From assembly GCA_013399305.1 (NCBI GenBank), contig VXAI01000157.1:538662-602661 (forward strand): a DNA stretch of 64,000 nt, read 5' to 3'. The position numbers and the translations under genes are program-made. Under the pieces are notes generated by a model. That model saw nothing but the letters and a program-made list of their open reading frames with translations, searched no databases and was not told the origin of the DNA. Source of the DNA: Rostratula benghalensis (lineage: Eukaryota; Chordata; Aves; Charadriiformes; Rostratulidae). Below, in pieces: positions 1-15,339 of this stretch (position 1 is the stretch's first letter; each line of letters opens with the position of its first letter).

Positions 1-3000
1 GGGAAGAGAGGAAATTCCACAATAATGACTGGAGCACAGTCAGAAGAAAGGTAGATGTGCCAAGGCAGCAGTCGTTTCCTGAAGCTCAGCCCTGCGCTGC
101 ACCATTTAAAGTTATCATATTTGGTCCCAAGTCAATGGACACATCAAGAGCTAAAGAAAAACACCTCCAGTAAGAGTGCCCAGTGTGCACCATCACAGAA
201 GCCAAGGCTATTTTTGCACCTCCAAAAATCCATGCAATGCTTGCATACTCAACAGATTTCAATATCAGCAAATATTTCTCTCTGCTAAAAATCCCAGTGC
301 CAGGAGCCATATGACTGACTTAAAGCAAAAAGCATTTCAAGTGAATCATACATCCAGGCAAGCCCAGACAGGACACCACATATCAATTGGCCATCTTAAT
401 GGTTATCTCTCTTTAGGAACTTCAGTGTCAACAAAACCCCTGGCAAACACAGACCAATCTCACATGCCAGGCCCAGACCTGTACTTCTTCCCGTGGTAAA
501 ATTCCCACAGGTAGCAGTGGAAATATTACCTAAAGATCTGAGCACCTCTGTTGTTTGTGTGAAGGTCAGAGATGAGGCCTCTGAAGGGAACAAGCAGCTA
601 CACACATCTTCATAGTGCTCCGCCATGCATCTTGACTGGAGAGCCTCCCATGGAGTACCTGAGGAACAGGGAGTGAAGGAAGAGGAAAATTGTGGTCTCC
701 CCCCTCCCCGGCACAGTTGATGCAACAGCTTATCAACCCTCCTTCCTAACTAGTCCTCTACAGCCATGGGCAAGTCACTCAACAGAAGTTTTGTCCAATA
801 CTCAGCTTTTATTCTCTGCCATGCTTACGTGCCAAATGGGTAATTTACAGAAACACACCAGGAAAAATGCGTTGCTTACTTAGATGGTTCTGCTGCCAAC
901 ATGGTGGGTATGAACTCTGATCTACAGTAACCTGAAACTGGCAGGCAGCTTGGACTGATGCTTCTACATCAGCAATTCAGGCTTATGGGAATATGTCAGA
1001 TGGCCTCTACTCCCCAGTCCTTAACTAAAACTATCTAATTCTCCAGTGAGTCAGACTCTTCTACTAAATTCAGCCATAGGGTCACTTAAAATGGAAGTCA
1101 GCTGATGATGAGGTGGTTTCAGGAGCACTAGCAGGAAGGCTTAACTAGCAACTGTGGTGTGGAAAACATCTAAAGTCAGGTGAAGCTGAGGAGGAGGAAT
1201 TTTAGCTGTTTGCATGTTTTTCTGTACTTCCCACAACTGGATTTCTAATATCATATTGAATCCAGAATGCTAAGTAGCCTCCACATGCAGAGTTGTCATA
1301 CTACTTCAACCAGAATTGAGGTATTTCTCTTTCAGCTTTGTTTAACTGCCCACGTGGAGGTGGTTGCCACTGAAGGCAGGTGTATATAGTGGGACAATGC
1401 TTTGCACATTTACTATAAAGTATGTAGTGTGAGTTATAAGACTTAACACATAAAAACTTCACACATTGTCAGGTAGAATACAAAAGCAAAATTCTTCTTA
1501 CACATAATCATTAAAAACCTTGCAACTTTTTCTTTCGAAGAGGAGACATCTCTCTGTTACTTCTTCGGCTCAGCTATCTTGCATTTATTTTCAACTGAAA
1601 ATATTTGTTTGTACTCCTCCTAAAAATTGCCACACAACTGTTTTGGTGCCAAAACTCTCCCATTTTCCACCCCGCAGACGGTTGCAGCAGAGGGGTGAAG
1701 CAATGGCAAAATGGCACCTTACTTCTATGAATTACGTGGGTAGTGGGATTGTTTTCCACAAAGGTCTTTGGGACATTCATTGCAGAAGCTGTTGTCCAAA
1801 ACCAACAGAAGAAACCTGGACTTTTAATGAAAGTGGTTCAATGTAATCAGTGCATAACATCTGTTTTAATAGTTATTAACATTTAAATTCAGTCATAAAA
1901 TACATATAAACCCCACGTGCTAACATTTTAAATTAATAAATAATCAATATCTGAAATAAAGTGTCTGTCATGGCATGAAAGTAGAATTTTAGGAAGGAAT
2001 AGCCATTGCACAACAACCATGAAAGAAAGCCAGGCCCAGTCACAGCAGATCATTGAACTGTCAGAAAATATCTCTTGCTCTGACCAAGTAATGGTGATGT
2101 TTCATCTTGGGCTTCAGTGATTAGCCATTAGGCTGTCTTTTGTGGAGTTACTTCAATTTGGAAGATGAACTAATAATATGGATAATTTTCAATTTTATGG
2201 TTTTTTATTTAACAAAACTATTAGGTACATACCAAGTCATTTTTCCTACAATCTAATAGAAATTAACAACTGCTGTACATTTCAGTCAACAGTGTGCTTG
2301 GAGTGCTCTGCGTTTGAGAGAACTGTAGTCACAATTGCTTCCTTTGCTGGCTTAGCTGACAAATAATTCACTCCTCCCTGTGTTTTTGCTGCTAGTACCA
2401 GCTAAATGCATGAAACTACACAACCTGTCCCTGCTGTAACTTTCCAGCCACTGCTTTTCAAGGCTGCAGTTAACTGCTCCTTCCACTCAGTCTGGCAGAA
2501 AGGATGCCAAACACAGCTATTGGCCCAAACCAACTCTCCAGCTGTCTCTGGTTCAGCTTCTGACGCCTGGCAGGCATCAACACTCTCCACAACAGCCATT
2601 CTGTCCCTGGAACTGCCTTTTTCTTCTACTGAAGCTGGCAAAATATCACTAGGACTAACACCAGAAGCGTAGACATTCAAAACAGGTTCAGGCAGCTACA
2701 CTTTATAGACTGGGATGAAAAGAAAAATAATCAGGAAGTATGATATAATTACAGGGTAATAAAACTATAAACATTGTTAATACATTAATTTAATATTTGG
2801 CTTTCTCATCTGGGTGTACAAATCCACAGATGTCCAATTGTTTCCATTTTAGGTTTGAAATAATATTTTTTTTGACTGATGTCCATCAGTAGGCAGCTAA
2901 TTTTTTCATCACTAACGCAGTATAGAAAGGGTCAGAAATATTACCAAGGGAAGCTCGTCTCACCAAAGAACAAGAAAAAATCTAAAATAAAAACTCCAGT

Positions 3001-4967
3001 CATATTATAAAAATTTAATTTGCCTGGGTGTGAAAAAACCTCTGCTGGAGGAGAAGTGTTTATATAGATATAAGGAAGGAAAAATATTTCTGCTACTATA
3101 AAAGTGTTCTCAACATACAACTTTCTGACTCCTTTCTAAACATCTGTGCTGAAATTCTGAAGCCCTTGGAAAATTTGTTGTTTCCGATAAGGTCCATAAA
3201 CACACAATTGTCCTGGCTATAACCTTCTCATGCTAAAACAAGGTCTCCATAGCCGAGAGAGGGAACATCATTATAGCCTTAATTTTCAGAGAGGTGACAA
3301 AGTTGCCTAATGAGAGCATGGATAGTGAGCAGAGAATTGCGTTTACCCCTCCTGAAGGGACAATGCTTGCAGGAAGGGACAGCATGACACGAGAGATAAG
3401 TGACTCATGGCAGTAAGGGATGGGTGGGCGGGAACAGAGTTGAAGAGAGAAAAGTGGGTGGGATGCAAGATTTGTTCCAGGGAAGGACTGCAGATGAGGA
3501 CAAGAGGGAGACTGCAGAAAGAATGGTTATGAAATTTGGAGAGACATCAGATGGTCATTCACCAAATTCATAGCTGGAACAACCTTACTGCCAGTAGAAA
3601 ACTTGTGGGGGTTGACCAGTTGCTAGTTTGAATAAAATGACCAAACATAATCACTTGAGAATATCAGCCATTTTTATATCCAGAATGAGCCTGTGAAACT
3701 TGTTGTGATTTGCTTAATTTAAGCTGCCTCTACAAAGAAGAACACCTGAGACTCCTTTGGAACTGGACATAGTATTGTTCTTCATTCACTTTTTTTTAAT
3801 ACTTGAAAAAGTACCAGAAAAAGATGCTTTGGATGAAGAAAGAAACACCATTAGCATGTAAACAGTTGACCTTTTATGCCAAAGAGAGAGCTTATGTGCC
3901 TTTTCCTTGTTACAGCAAATGTAAAAACAAAGTACTCCACCCCTTATTTAAAGTGAGAGTTTCTGAATATGAAAATCACCGGACCAAAAGCATATTATGT
4001 TACCTACAGAAGACAGAGGTGTTCCAAGCATAGTCCATGTCACTTATCAGCAATAATATTTCTGCAATTAATTCATGGTTCTGCTGAAGTCTGAAATGTC
4101 TGTTGTATTTTTTTTCGGGAAAAAAACAACCAGTCTACAAACCTCCTGCAAAATTATATTAAAGCATTTGCATACATACAGAGTGCTGTGGGGGATTCTG
4201 CATATGCCTATTACAAATAATTTTGAATCACTCGTAGGCAGGGCAGAAGCTTCTGAATGATGGCAAGTATGATAGAAGTCAGTAAAAACAGCTAGCCATT
4301 AGACCAATGATGTTTAGGGATTACCCTGTGAAGTTTAAGGAGGTAATCCCATTTTGTCCGCGTGGGATGGTACGAATGTGCCCTACCGCGGATCTCACTG
4401 AGTCCTCCAAAGTCCTCATGTTGCTTTTCTGCATAATTGCTGGTGTCGTGCAAGTTGAGAGCAAAGCACAGTATTTTTCAGACGATCAAATGCCCCCTTG
4501 CAGATTATCACTTTGAAAAACTCGTTATTAGGAACAGGTCTGAACAGAGGACACAGCCTAAATCTCTTCGATGCAGGCAGTGATCTTCTCACAAGCCATT
4601 TTAACCCAAATTTCCTTTGAAGAGAATGCAGTTCTTGCTTTCTTTTCTAAAAGCAGTATAAAGCAGCTTTGGGCAGTATTTGGAAAGAATATGAAAAACT
4701 GTAAAAAAGTTAAACTGTTGAAAAATTGCAATTTCTTAGGCAATGGTTATAAAATTCTATTTTTTCAGCTATGGACTTCCAAGTGTTACTATAAACAGAA
4801 TCACAGTGCCCTTTGCTAAAATGAATGATCTGAAAACAGATCGCCACAGTTACTTATAAGAATCACAGTACATTTATATCATTCTACCCTAAACCAAAAA
4901 GTAGTATAATTTTTAAAATTCTTCAGAGAACTCAAGTGAAAAACATATTTTTATAGAAATTTCTCTA

Positions 4968-5021
4968 TGTATATGTATAAGGTATATATGTACACAGATA
5001 TATATGTTTATATATATAAAA
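4968..5021. repeat. TA-rich low-complexity tract
   Basis: Irregular alternation of TATATG, TATATA and GTACA units followed by a short A run. This is ordinary AT-rich simple sequence with no coding capacity. Confidence 0.7.
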
Positions 5022-6305
5022 AATTAACCCCAGCCTTACCTATGGTGAAAATCTTGCAGTCATATAAGAATGAAGTGAGATGAAGCCCTTAGTCATAATG
5101 AGAATCAGATCATGAGAGGAAAGAAGGTGAAATCTGGAAGCTAGTTCCTACTCGAAAAACCACGACCGTGAGGAAGGCTGTAAGTTTCTCTATGAATCAG
5201 CCAAACATCTGATCTCTGGGGATAATTAACTGCCTGAAAATAAATGCATCTGGAATCTTTATGCGGAATAGGAGGTAGGAAAAGAATAGATTCAACATAA
5301 ATAACAATGCTCAGAAGATTTTTGTAGATAACTGCTGTGAAGGATTTCAAAATTCCATGTTAAAAATCAGCCAATACTAAACACAAAGCAAAAAATAAAG
5401 ATTTTAGCAGCAGACACTACTTTTTGATCTACACAAGTAATTGCTGAAGTACTAAAATAACAGTATCACATTTTTTAAAACAAAGTTGCTGCAAATTAAA
5501 ATGTTTATATGCTTTTTTTTAACATAATGACCAGCTGGAGTGCAGGCTTCCTGCAACACACAGATAACAGGAATGTTTTTTCACAAACTGACAAACAACA
5601 GGAAATACAAACCAAAGCTGAGACACCAGTTCTATCATCCATAAGTGTAGCAAAAATATAAGCCCAGTTATATTTCCCTAGGCAAATTTGGTGGTCTCTC
5701 TCTCCCCCTGTGCTCCACAAATACAATCTAAATGAGGACGACCCTGGCATTTATATGCAAAAGCAATCAGAAATATGGTCTGGATGAGCCATTTACTTGC
5801 CCCACTGTGTATACTGTAATATGTGTTTTTGTATTATAATTGTATCTTCTACAGGGCATTTAAAATTTCTTTAATTAACTCAAAATATGAGAAATACTTA
5901 AAGATGCTTAGACATTTTTAACGTGAATCTTTCTGGTACACATTACAGGCAGAGGTTAAAAGTACTCATAAAAGGAAGTAGCCCTTATTTAATTACTTTG
6001 AACTAAATGTAAGCATCAGAGCAGCACCACCCTAATGATGTTCTTTCCTTTAAAACCAAAAGCTTGTGGAACTGAGCCGTTTTATTTGTCCAATCTTATA
6101 TACAATGTGGATATTCAAATGCTACTGTCAAACTGAGAGGATATTTGTGTCCTTTAGAAAAATCAGATTCCTGGCTGTGAAGTAGCTATTCATTGACGTT
6201 GGAACATTCCATGCTGTTTTAAGACACCAAAACCAACTGATAGCTGCAATAGACATACTATGATTTTTCCTTTAATCAGCAAATCCCTTTAAAAAGTGTT
6301 AAAGA

Positions 6306-6327
6306 AACACATACACACACACACACA
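6306..6327. repeat. (CA)n microsatellite
   Basis: A short run of CA dinucleotides with one interruption (ACACATACACAC...). It is a typical vertebrate dinucleotide repeat and is probably length-variable between individuals. Confidence 0.85.
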
Positions 6328-9300
6328 AAGGATTACAACGTACTGAATTGTAAACAGTAATTTCCATAATTCTCTAAAACAGAAATTAAAATAATTTCAG
6401 ACCTGCTGAGAATGTGAATGATGTTTTTTGGGATATACTCCTGCTGCTAAGATTTGCTAAGGGAAAGGCAGTGCCAAACACTGAGGGGCTACATGTCCAT
6501 ATCACAGAAACATATTACCACAGACAGCAATCCCACAGAAAGAGAGTGTAAACTAAGTTGTGACAGTTTCCAAAAATACCCCAATGCAACAGATGAATCT
6601 AAGGAGGAGAAGGAAAAAAGCAATACACAAAGGGCAGAAGTATACATGAAGGAAAACAGATTCTTCCAAGAGGAGATCATGAACCTTTGTCCAGGTGGTA
6701 ACATAACACTCGTTTCTCATCTCCACCCATGCATCTCCCACTGGTTTCAGCCCAGATGAATGGGTGGATGCATGGATGAATGTAAAGCCCTAGCTGTGTC
6801 CACAGCATTACACAGACTTTCCCTGAGGTGCAAGTGAACTTTAAGCCATCTCCAGTTTCCAGCTGTAGGATATTGGCAAAACCAGCTCTGCCGGAGGATG
6901 TTTTGGTACAGCACCCCTGAGGACTGGAAGTCTCTCTGAAGTACACTGAAGGCAGAGCAGTTATGGGATGCCACAATGGGTTGCCACCACACAGGTGGGC
7001 AACACCTTTCTATGTTTCAGTCTCTCAGCAGCACATGACTTGAGAAAAGCCTCCCTGATCCCTGATACATACTCTGAGCAGCCGACCCATTCCTCAGGAA
7101 CTCCCTGTGTGTCACTGCCAACCCGGTGCTCTGCTGCCTGTCACACATCCCGCATCCGTGAGGAGGTTTGCTCTAACCACACCCTATTTTATTTACAGCT
7201 ACATTATTCCTCACCTTCTGGTGACTGTATATAGGTGGATTTTGAAAGACCTTGGGTTCCATTCTGCTTTGAAAAAATTCTATTGCCATACATTGGTGTT
7301 CAGAGGGGGTCCTGGAACTGGTTGTGAAGCCAAAGCCAGTGTACAATCATGGGGTCCTCTACGGATGCCCCCGTCAGAACATCTGGATTTTATTTGTGCT
7401 ACATCAACTTCCTGCACATCCTCTCCCTCCTCTCTTTTTGACTGTTTGTATCTTCTATGGACTGGAATTCCTTTCCGCAACATGTGCATAGACCCTGAGA
7501 GAACCAACTGGGGTTTCCAGGTATTTCTGCAAAAGACAGTAAGAGGCATTTTTCTGCTGGATATTTTAGAGTTAACCTAGCCATTTTTTGTACATACTGT
7601 CTCCTGATTTACATGCTGTTATATCCGTTTGCTTATACAGATGTAAATATCACTTGTGGCAGGAAGTCTGCTCATCTGCCTTATGCATTTTTTCCCTTAT
7701 GGTCCCTTCAATCCTTAGTACCACAATGACTTCCTTCTCTCCCCTTAAAAGGTCTTCATTAATGAGGATTAAACAATGCTGCCATTCCAGTAGCAAGGAA
7801 AATCAGATATTTGTTCTATTGGGCCTTCTCTTTTAATTTCTCTTAAAATTGCGTCATAGTAGCTATTGCCTTCTTTCTTTTTTTTTTTTTGTTGCCACAA
7901 AGGCCAACAATTACGAAATGAGAGCAGAGAGCCAAGTCTGAATATGATATGTTTTATATTAATTTTTATTCCTCTCATCTGATTAGCAGCCATTATGGGA
8001 AGAAAGCAAGGAGGAAATTTTGCACATGCTGGAATTTTCAGAAGTGTATTTTTTGTATGTAATGACTTTTGGACATTTCTGACCTAACTGAAGAAACAAT
8101 TATTTCCTTATGTCCAGGGACACTGGAAATATTGTCTCTCTGATTACCTGTTGTTTAAATAGAAGTACATGTTATATATATCCAAATATACACACTCAAA
8201 TCCTGCATGAGACAGATTGCACTACAAAAGACTCATGGTCCAACCCAAAGAACACCATGGCGTGTATCCATCATCCTGGAGGTGCCCCCAAGTACCTGAA
8301 AACCCAGCTGGTGTAAAGAGACAAGCCAGCACACAGAGATGTTTCATAGGGTCATAGTTACAGGGATTCCTTCAGTCACCAAGACTCCTCAATCTATACT
8401 TTCTGAGTCATAAGTATCAAAATCACCACGTGTAGCTCTCCAGTTTTGAAAAAGAAGCATAAAACCTGATTTGGACCTGGTGAATATGTATGGGCTGTCT
8501 CCTCAAGGATGATTCAAGGCCGCTCTCAGGGCCAGATCAGTTACCTATGCAGATAACAAGCCTGTCAATGCACAGACTGTTGCTTCTCCTGCCTCATCCC
8601 CATACAATGCCACTGATAACTAAATATTAGCTAGAGAGCAAAATGTTCTTGACCTGACTTGCTTTTCAATTGAATAAATTTAATAAACCCATTACCTTTC
8701 CACCAGTGATACACAACTTGCAAGGCAGTTATTGACTGGAAATATATAACGTATCAGCTGCTCCAGTGCAGTTGTCTGTCTCCTCTCATGATCTCCGAAG
8801 ACAGAAATTACATAAAAAGAAGAAACTACGCCTTTTCAACTGTAATTACTAGGAATAGATAAATGAGTTTGTCCAAGATGAGAGAACCTGCATGATTACC
8901 AATCTGAAATCTAAACCTAAAACCTGGATGTGCTTCAAGCCTTCTCCTTCTGTCCCAGGCCATGTACTCATCACTGACAAGTCACAGACCCACTGACTGC
9001 AAGGATTTCTGGTGACTCATATTCATGAAAATTCCTGGCATGAAACATCTAATGAGTAAATCCTCAAATGAGCTTGGTCGTGGTGTTGCCAAACAGGAGA
9101 GGTGAGAGTCCTGCAGAAGGACATGTAAGAGACAAGAAGGTCACGGGTAGCAACATATGGACATGGGAAAGTAGGTGAGGTTTTACTCAGTTACCTCCAT
9201 AGGACATAGGGGAAGCAATGACTTTTCTTGGTTTTATTTGCTAGACCAGCTGTGCAAGGAAGAGCAGCCCTGTGTGAAGCAAGAATCCTGCCAGGGGATG

Positions 9301-11503
9301 AATAGAAAAACCAACATCTTTACAAAAGAGGCAGATGTCCATAGAAATGGTACAATAAGCAGCAGATTTTAACGTGTTACAGGATGGGATGCTGTAATGG
9401 TATTTCCAGGAGAGAGGTGTCAAGGTATGGATGTAATAGCCAGATGGCTATTGACTGCAGGAATGGGGATCTGGAGTTCCAGGTGGCTGAAGAATGGCTA
9501 CAAAAATACACATCTTGCACATATTTGCGAGGCAGGTTGATCAGGAAGGGATCAACTCAGGAATCTTTCCAGATGCTGGTTTTTTCATCAGAAAATGACA
9601 GTTCATTGGAAACAAGTATTTGCCAGGAAAAGGGCAAGCTTGTGGACTGTCATTTGTTCACGTAAATTTCACCCAGCTTTATAAAACATTTGGTTTACAA
9701 GTTTGTTACTAAAAATATTTTATCTAACTGAAGAAAAAAGAAACCTATATTGTAAGTAAAACTAAACTGAATTTCTTCAAATTAAGTTTCTTTAAAATTA
9801 AAAATCTTTCATGTGTAAGTGGTAAAAACCTATATAAATAGTTTCAGTGCTATCTAAACATCTTGAGTGATACAAACCATTATTGGTTTTCAAAGTTAAT
9901 TAGTAAAACAGATCTCTATGTTTAATTTTTGAGAGGAAATAAGTGCTATTTAGCTCATTCACCAGCTGTACTCCTGATGCTCTGGTTAGAAAATGTTCCA
10001 GGGGGGAGGAAAATCTGTCTCTTGAAAGACAAAACCCACAAATATAACTTACGTAACATTTAAAATGACCTATGAAGCTGAAGATATTCTAAAAGAGAAG
10101 CCAGACCCAAGTATTTTTCTTTTTTTATTTCATAAGTACATGTTCACCCCACCTCACGGCCAATAGAACTTTAGAGAACTGCTCAGAAAAAAATAATAAT
10201 TATATAAAAAAATTAAATAGGATTACGTGGAGCTTGATTGAAATGGCCCAGTCCAAGCAATTAGGGTTTGGTAAATAAATAAAAATATGGAGCACAGTTT
10301 TTTTCAAGGCAATGGGAGGGGGGGAAGGAGAAAAAGCCTAGCTTTAAGAAGCATTATCTGAGTCATCAAGTAATTAAAGTCTGTGGGTTATCTTGGGTCT
10401 GTTCCACCTGCTTTGCACCAATTCCAGTGGTATTATACAATTCATAACCTACCTCAGCTGCCCATCAAATGATGCCTTTGGCATAAGGAAATCCCCAGGA
10501 GTCAATCTTTAAACATTCCCTCCTGGCTTTTGTGTCAGAGGCAGGGCCACTTAAAGGGAACATTGTTTGGGACGTCCACAGGGTCCAACTAGTCTTTGAC
10601 TTTTGAGGTGGTCCCTTGGGGCCACAGGCAGCAGGTGCTCAATTCACTAGCCCATGGCTACCTTAATTTACTCTGGTGGCTGTTATCAGGTAGCACCAAA
10701 ATACGGCACATAAATATTGTGAACCAGAGACCAACCACAGAATGAAAGCAAGCTGCACTTTGTGCCTGCAGGTAAGATAAGTTCACTGTTCATGAATGCA
10801 AAACTAATAGGCTGATTCTTTTAAAACAAGTCTCTTCCTTAGATTGCAAGGAGATATACCAAAGGAGCCGAGTTTCAACTGAATCCACTTAATTCACGCT
10901 GAGTTACGCTCGTGCAAAGCTTGGGGGAGGGATGTGAAAGAGCAGAGGAGACATAAAACAAAAAGGCTGAAGTTTCTTCAACAAAATTTTTCTTAAAAAT
11001 AAAGGGATACTATGGAAAGGCTGGGATGAGTCTTATTTCTGTAAAAAGTACACAACAGCATGAGTGAGTAATAAAATGCAAGGAAACATGGAGGCCCGTT
11101 CTGCCTGGCCACCTCGAGGACTTCCTTGCAAACCCTGATTAGCATCCTATCAAAAGCCTTAAAAAATGTGTTAGAAGCTGCACAATATAGTATTGTAAAA
11201 GTATAGCAACACATTTTAGAAGAGACATTTTAGAAAGATTGCTGGTAGACCACAAAGCTCCCTTAAGCCAAAATTTTGCTCAGAATAAGACTTTCCATTG
11301 CCATCCCTCACCACACCAACAGGTATGAAACAAAACAGAGTGCAAAACTTCCCAAAGCCCTACACACCACTGCAAGCACATAATGAATTGTGCCTTTCAG
11401 AAGTAAAACAAATGAGCTTGCTCCTAGTATTGAAAGTTTTCATCCAAATAATATCTGAGAAAGATTATCTGAAAAAAAAGCTGCAAACTGGAATACAGCT
11501 TGC

Positions 11504-11527
11504 TTTTTTTTTTTTTTTTTTTTTTTT
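11504..11527. repeat. 24-nt poly(T) homopolymer
   Basis: An uninterrupted T run in otherwise single-copy sequence. Read on the minus strand it is a poly(A), but no target-site duplication or retrocopy body is evident next to it. Confidence 0.9.
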
Positions 11528-12801
11528 CAACACACAGGAGCCTGCAACTGAACAATCATGACTGCAATCAGCCAATTTTGCTCATTTCTCATCAGATATC
11601 CCAATTGGTAATTCCTCATTCTAAAATATTAGTCACCACATAAACTCTTTGATGTTTATCAGTAATCACTCTGAAACTACATGCTTTTTTCTACTGCTCA
11701 GTTTATTTTGTCAGTGCCATGAATATCTGCACCAGTTAGCTTAGACAAGAAAATACTAAAAATCTTAACATATAAGAAGGATAAAAGTGTGTGCATGTGT
11801 ATATAATATTTTAATGCATATATTCATACATGCACAGACACATACCCAAAAATACTTCTGCTGAAGTGTAGTGAGTTTTGAAGAGAACTTGGCACTACTG
11901 AAAGATTCACATAAATGAACCTGAAAAGTGGTTGTCAAATAACGCAAACCAAGGCACAGAACACCATATACTATATTAAATATTTTGAGCTTACTGAGTT
12001 GCTTGCTTGGACTTGCAGGAGAAACCTGAAAACTGAGATATATAGTCAGTACGAAACAGCACTTAGGAGCATGTGCTTTACCTCCTACTCCAGCATATTT
12101 TATCTTTCATGTTCATTATGGCTTAATGATGGGTAATCTTCAAAGAGGTGTAGGAAGATGTCTGAAAGAGAGACTCAATACAAGATACAGAATGCATACA
12201 CTCGCAAATCAAAGGGTAGAGTGAGGAAACAACCTTGGATCTGTGGGACAAACACTCAATGAAATAAGGGGGCTAAACGTGGCAGTGAGTCAGACACAAA
12301 GTAGATTTTCTCCTAGGGGGAAGGGAGGGGAAGATCAAGGACTCTGTTGCAGGGAGACAATCTGGAAAGAAGAGTTTGCCTGACATGGAAAAGAAAGATT
12401 TAGGAAACCTGTGGGTGGCAGAGCAGGGACGTGCAGCCATTGTTGAAACAACAGAAATTTTAGACTTTGTAAGCTGCTCTATGTCTTTAACATTCTAACC
12501 TGTAACACTCTTAAGTCACCCTCTGGAATCTTGTATCCCTCATGGTTTGACTGTAGGTCTCATCTTAGACAGCACCTACTTCAAAATTTCAGTGAGGACC
12601 CCGAAGACAACAGGATAAAGCTGAGTTCTCAGCAAATCAACATGGAAGACATGTTCAGGAAAAATGGAAAATTCCTCCTGAACTTACTGGTACAATGTAT
12701 CCTAGGCCTGACCACTACTGTTCTTAAAAGAAATGAAGAAAAAAATGCCATCACTTGTCATTACACAAAGTCCTGATGTTTTATAACCTTGTACTCTTAA
12801 A

Positions 12802-12834
<33 letters not shown>

Positions 12835-12888
12835 AAAATAATCTCTCTGTGTACATATATATGTTAAACTCTCTCTCTGTATATATAA
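12802..12888. repeat. Compound (CT)n/(TA)n microsatellite, three related units
   Basis: A (CT)7-type run passes directly into a (TA)9-type run (12802-12833). Two further shorter CT-then-TA units follow, separated by TTAAA or AATAAT spacers, so the block looks like a degenerated higher-order repeat. It has no coding capacity. Confidence 0.85.
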
Positions 12889-15339
12889 GTTTGTAGAAGC
12901 ACTGTCCTCTCTTAGCTTGCAATAAACAGATGAGAATGAACTGGAGAAGTAATGATGATCTTGTAATCAAAAGGAAAAGCCATTGGATGTTTACACCCAC
13001 CTATAATTTGGTTAGAGCAGAACAACACTGGACTCTGTTAAAGGACAGATTGCAATTGGCCATACATTGAAATGCAAGAGACTGCAAAGCAAGCTCCCTG
13101 CCTGAGCAGGGAGCCTTCCAAAATTATCATGGTGTGTGACAGCTATGGCACAGCCCCCTGCGCCAGCTGGTGAAGCTGCACTGCAGCAGAAGGAGGACAG
13201 AGAAAGGAACTGGAACCCCTGCAACTCCTGTGCTCTTAGAAATGCTGCTTATTGCCTGAACCTACGGGAGTCCTTATTTGGTATCACCTCCTGCTTCTCC
13301 TGCTAAACGTATGAATACTAAGGCAGATGGATGTGAACCAAAGGCAAATTCCCTTCTCACACTTTGGAATAACAATCTGAGATAACCCCATCTCACTTTA
13401 TGGAAGCTATGTCAGAGCTGAATTTTATTGAACACTCATGTTTGAATATTCTTCCTCTGCTAAAATGAGATGTATTACTGTTTTTAATTTATGTGTTCAA
13501 GCACTATTAGATTACTTATTTGATAATAGTATCATATAGTTCACTTGATGATTAGTTCTCCTTGACTTTCAATGCCCTTGTTTTCCATCAATATCAGAAA
13601 CCTCTCCATTATGTGGAAATGCTACCTTTCTGTGTCCAGGAAATTTGTGGTTTAGAGTGAAAGACACAACAAACCATCACTGTTATAATTCACCCAATTT
13701 AATACAATCAGGAACCCACTCCTGCAAGTTCCTGAGCAAAGGATTCCATTGGAAGGACAATACATCCATGAGGCTTCCCTGCAAAGAACACCGCACAACC
13801 ACCATGTGCTTTGAAGTGGCACCATCCCTCATTTGTTTTGTAAAATTTCTAAAATGAATTATTGATGATTTGAAGGAGTTACTACAACCTCTGAAACCAA
13901 GTTCTTCCGAAGTGCAGAAAATAGTACCGTTGCTCAACAGTATGGATTATCTTACGAATATAATGCATTTAGAGATAACCATTTTCTGTTAAATACAACC
14001 CTGCAAAAAGGAAGAATCTCCACGTTGCTTCTTGAAGGACAGGCACAGAAAAAAAAAATAAAAAATTGCATATTAACAGCCCGTGAAGCTCCTTCATACA
14101 CTCATTTACCTCATTGGAATTTATTAATCCTGCTATGACTAAAATAAAATGGCTGAAGAGGACTAGAGAAGTCAAATGCAGAGATCTATTCCTTTCCTTA
14201 AGCAGGTTATGTGGCATTTGAGAACAGGAATTTCTATTATGATAAGAAATGCTACTAGTACATTTCCTTGGCAAGAATATGCCACAAAATAGCATTGAAA
14301 AAATTTCTGTCCAGTCACAAAAAATAGGCTGTGTACAAAAGAAGAAATAATTCTGCTGAAGAAAAAGAATTGATAGGGCTCAGTGAAAGCAAGCACTTCA
14401 ACCTATTTGAATTGAAGAAGTGTTTCACTTGTATATTCACTTCACTTCTCTCCTGTTGTGTTTTCTTGGCACAAATATTCAAGAAAAGCAAATATTAAAC
14501 TCCAGTCCTGGAATACTGACTATGAGTAAAATGCAAGCCTGAGCAGGGTCCAGTATTTTATTTATGCAATATTTGTACTTCCACATATGCTTTCAACAAG
14601 TAAGGTAGCATTAAGTAGGCCTGCTCTGCACAAGGAAAAACTTCAAAGAAAATGCTGAATTCTGTAGTCCATATGAATATTGTTACCTCAGGGTCTGACT
14701 CCCTCCTTTTGCAATTTTGCAATAAATGGCACTTTACCACATCAGTCTTTGAGTCAGCAAGGAGAATCAACATCACAGCAGGATGGTGCCTATTCTGCTT
14801 GCAGGCTGCTTATGGAAAAAAAAAATACATTTGCCCATATTTTAATAAAGAGCACAAATGTTCTGCAAACCAAATCAGCAAATCCTCAGCAAGAGGCAAT
14901 CGTGTGCATAGCACAAGCAGCTTGCTTTGTGTGTTGCACTGACTAATTTCTAGTTTTTAAGTCTCAGCATAGCACAATGAATACAAACCGCTCTCAAGCC
15001 ATGGACATCTGACTTGGCACCAGGTGCTGGGTATCTATTTTTATGGGAAGAGGACAATCACAAGACAGTTCCACTGCCATCAAGTTATGAGCAATATCAG
15101 GCATGGATAAGTAGCATTAAACAACAAAAACACAAGTAAACCCAATCTTACTAGTAATTTTTGGGAAGCATACTGCACAACACAGATGAAAGCTTCAAAT
15201 GTGGGCCCAAGTTTAAATATAAAGGAGATGCTATTAAAGTTGTTTTGCATTAATTTCTATGAGATTCATCATATGCTTAGAGTGAAGGGGTTCTCTGTGA
15301 CCACCAGGTAATTTTTCACTCCAGAGAGTAATTCCTTAA

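Larger units (their letters stand above)
1..15339. other. AT-rich noncoding DNA, no gene recognised
   Basis: No reading frame here has both credible splice sites and a recognisable domain; the open frames are short, lie on both strands, and read like random translation. It holds TA-rich tracts near 4968-5021, a (CA)n run at 6306-6327, a 24-nt poly(T) at 11504-11527 and a compound CT/TA microsatellite at 12802-12888. I see no CR1 tail, RNA gene or CpG island. It is probably intergenic or intronic. Conserved noncoding elements cannot be excluded without alignment to other birds. Confidence 0.6.
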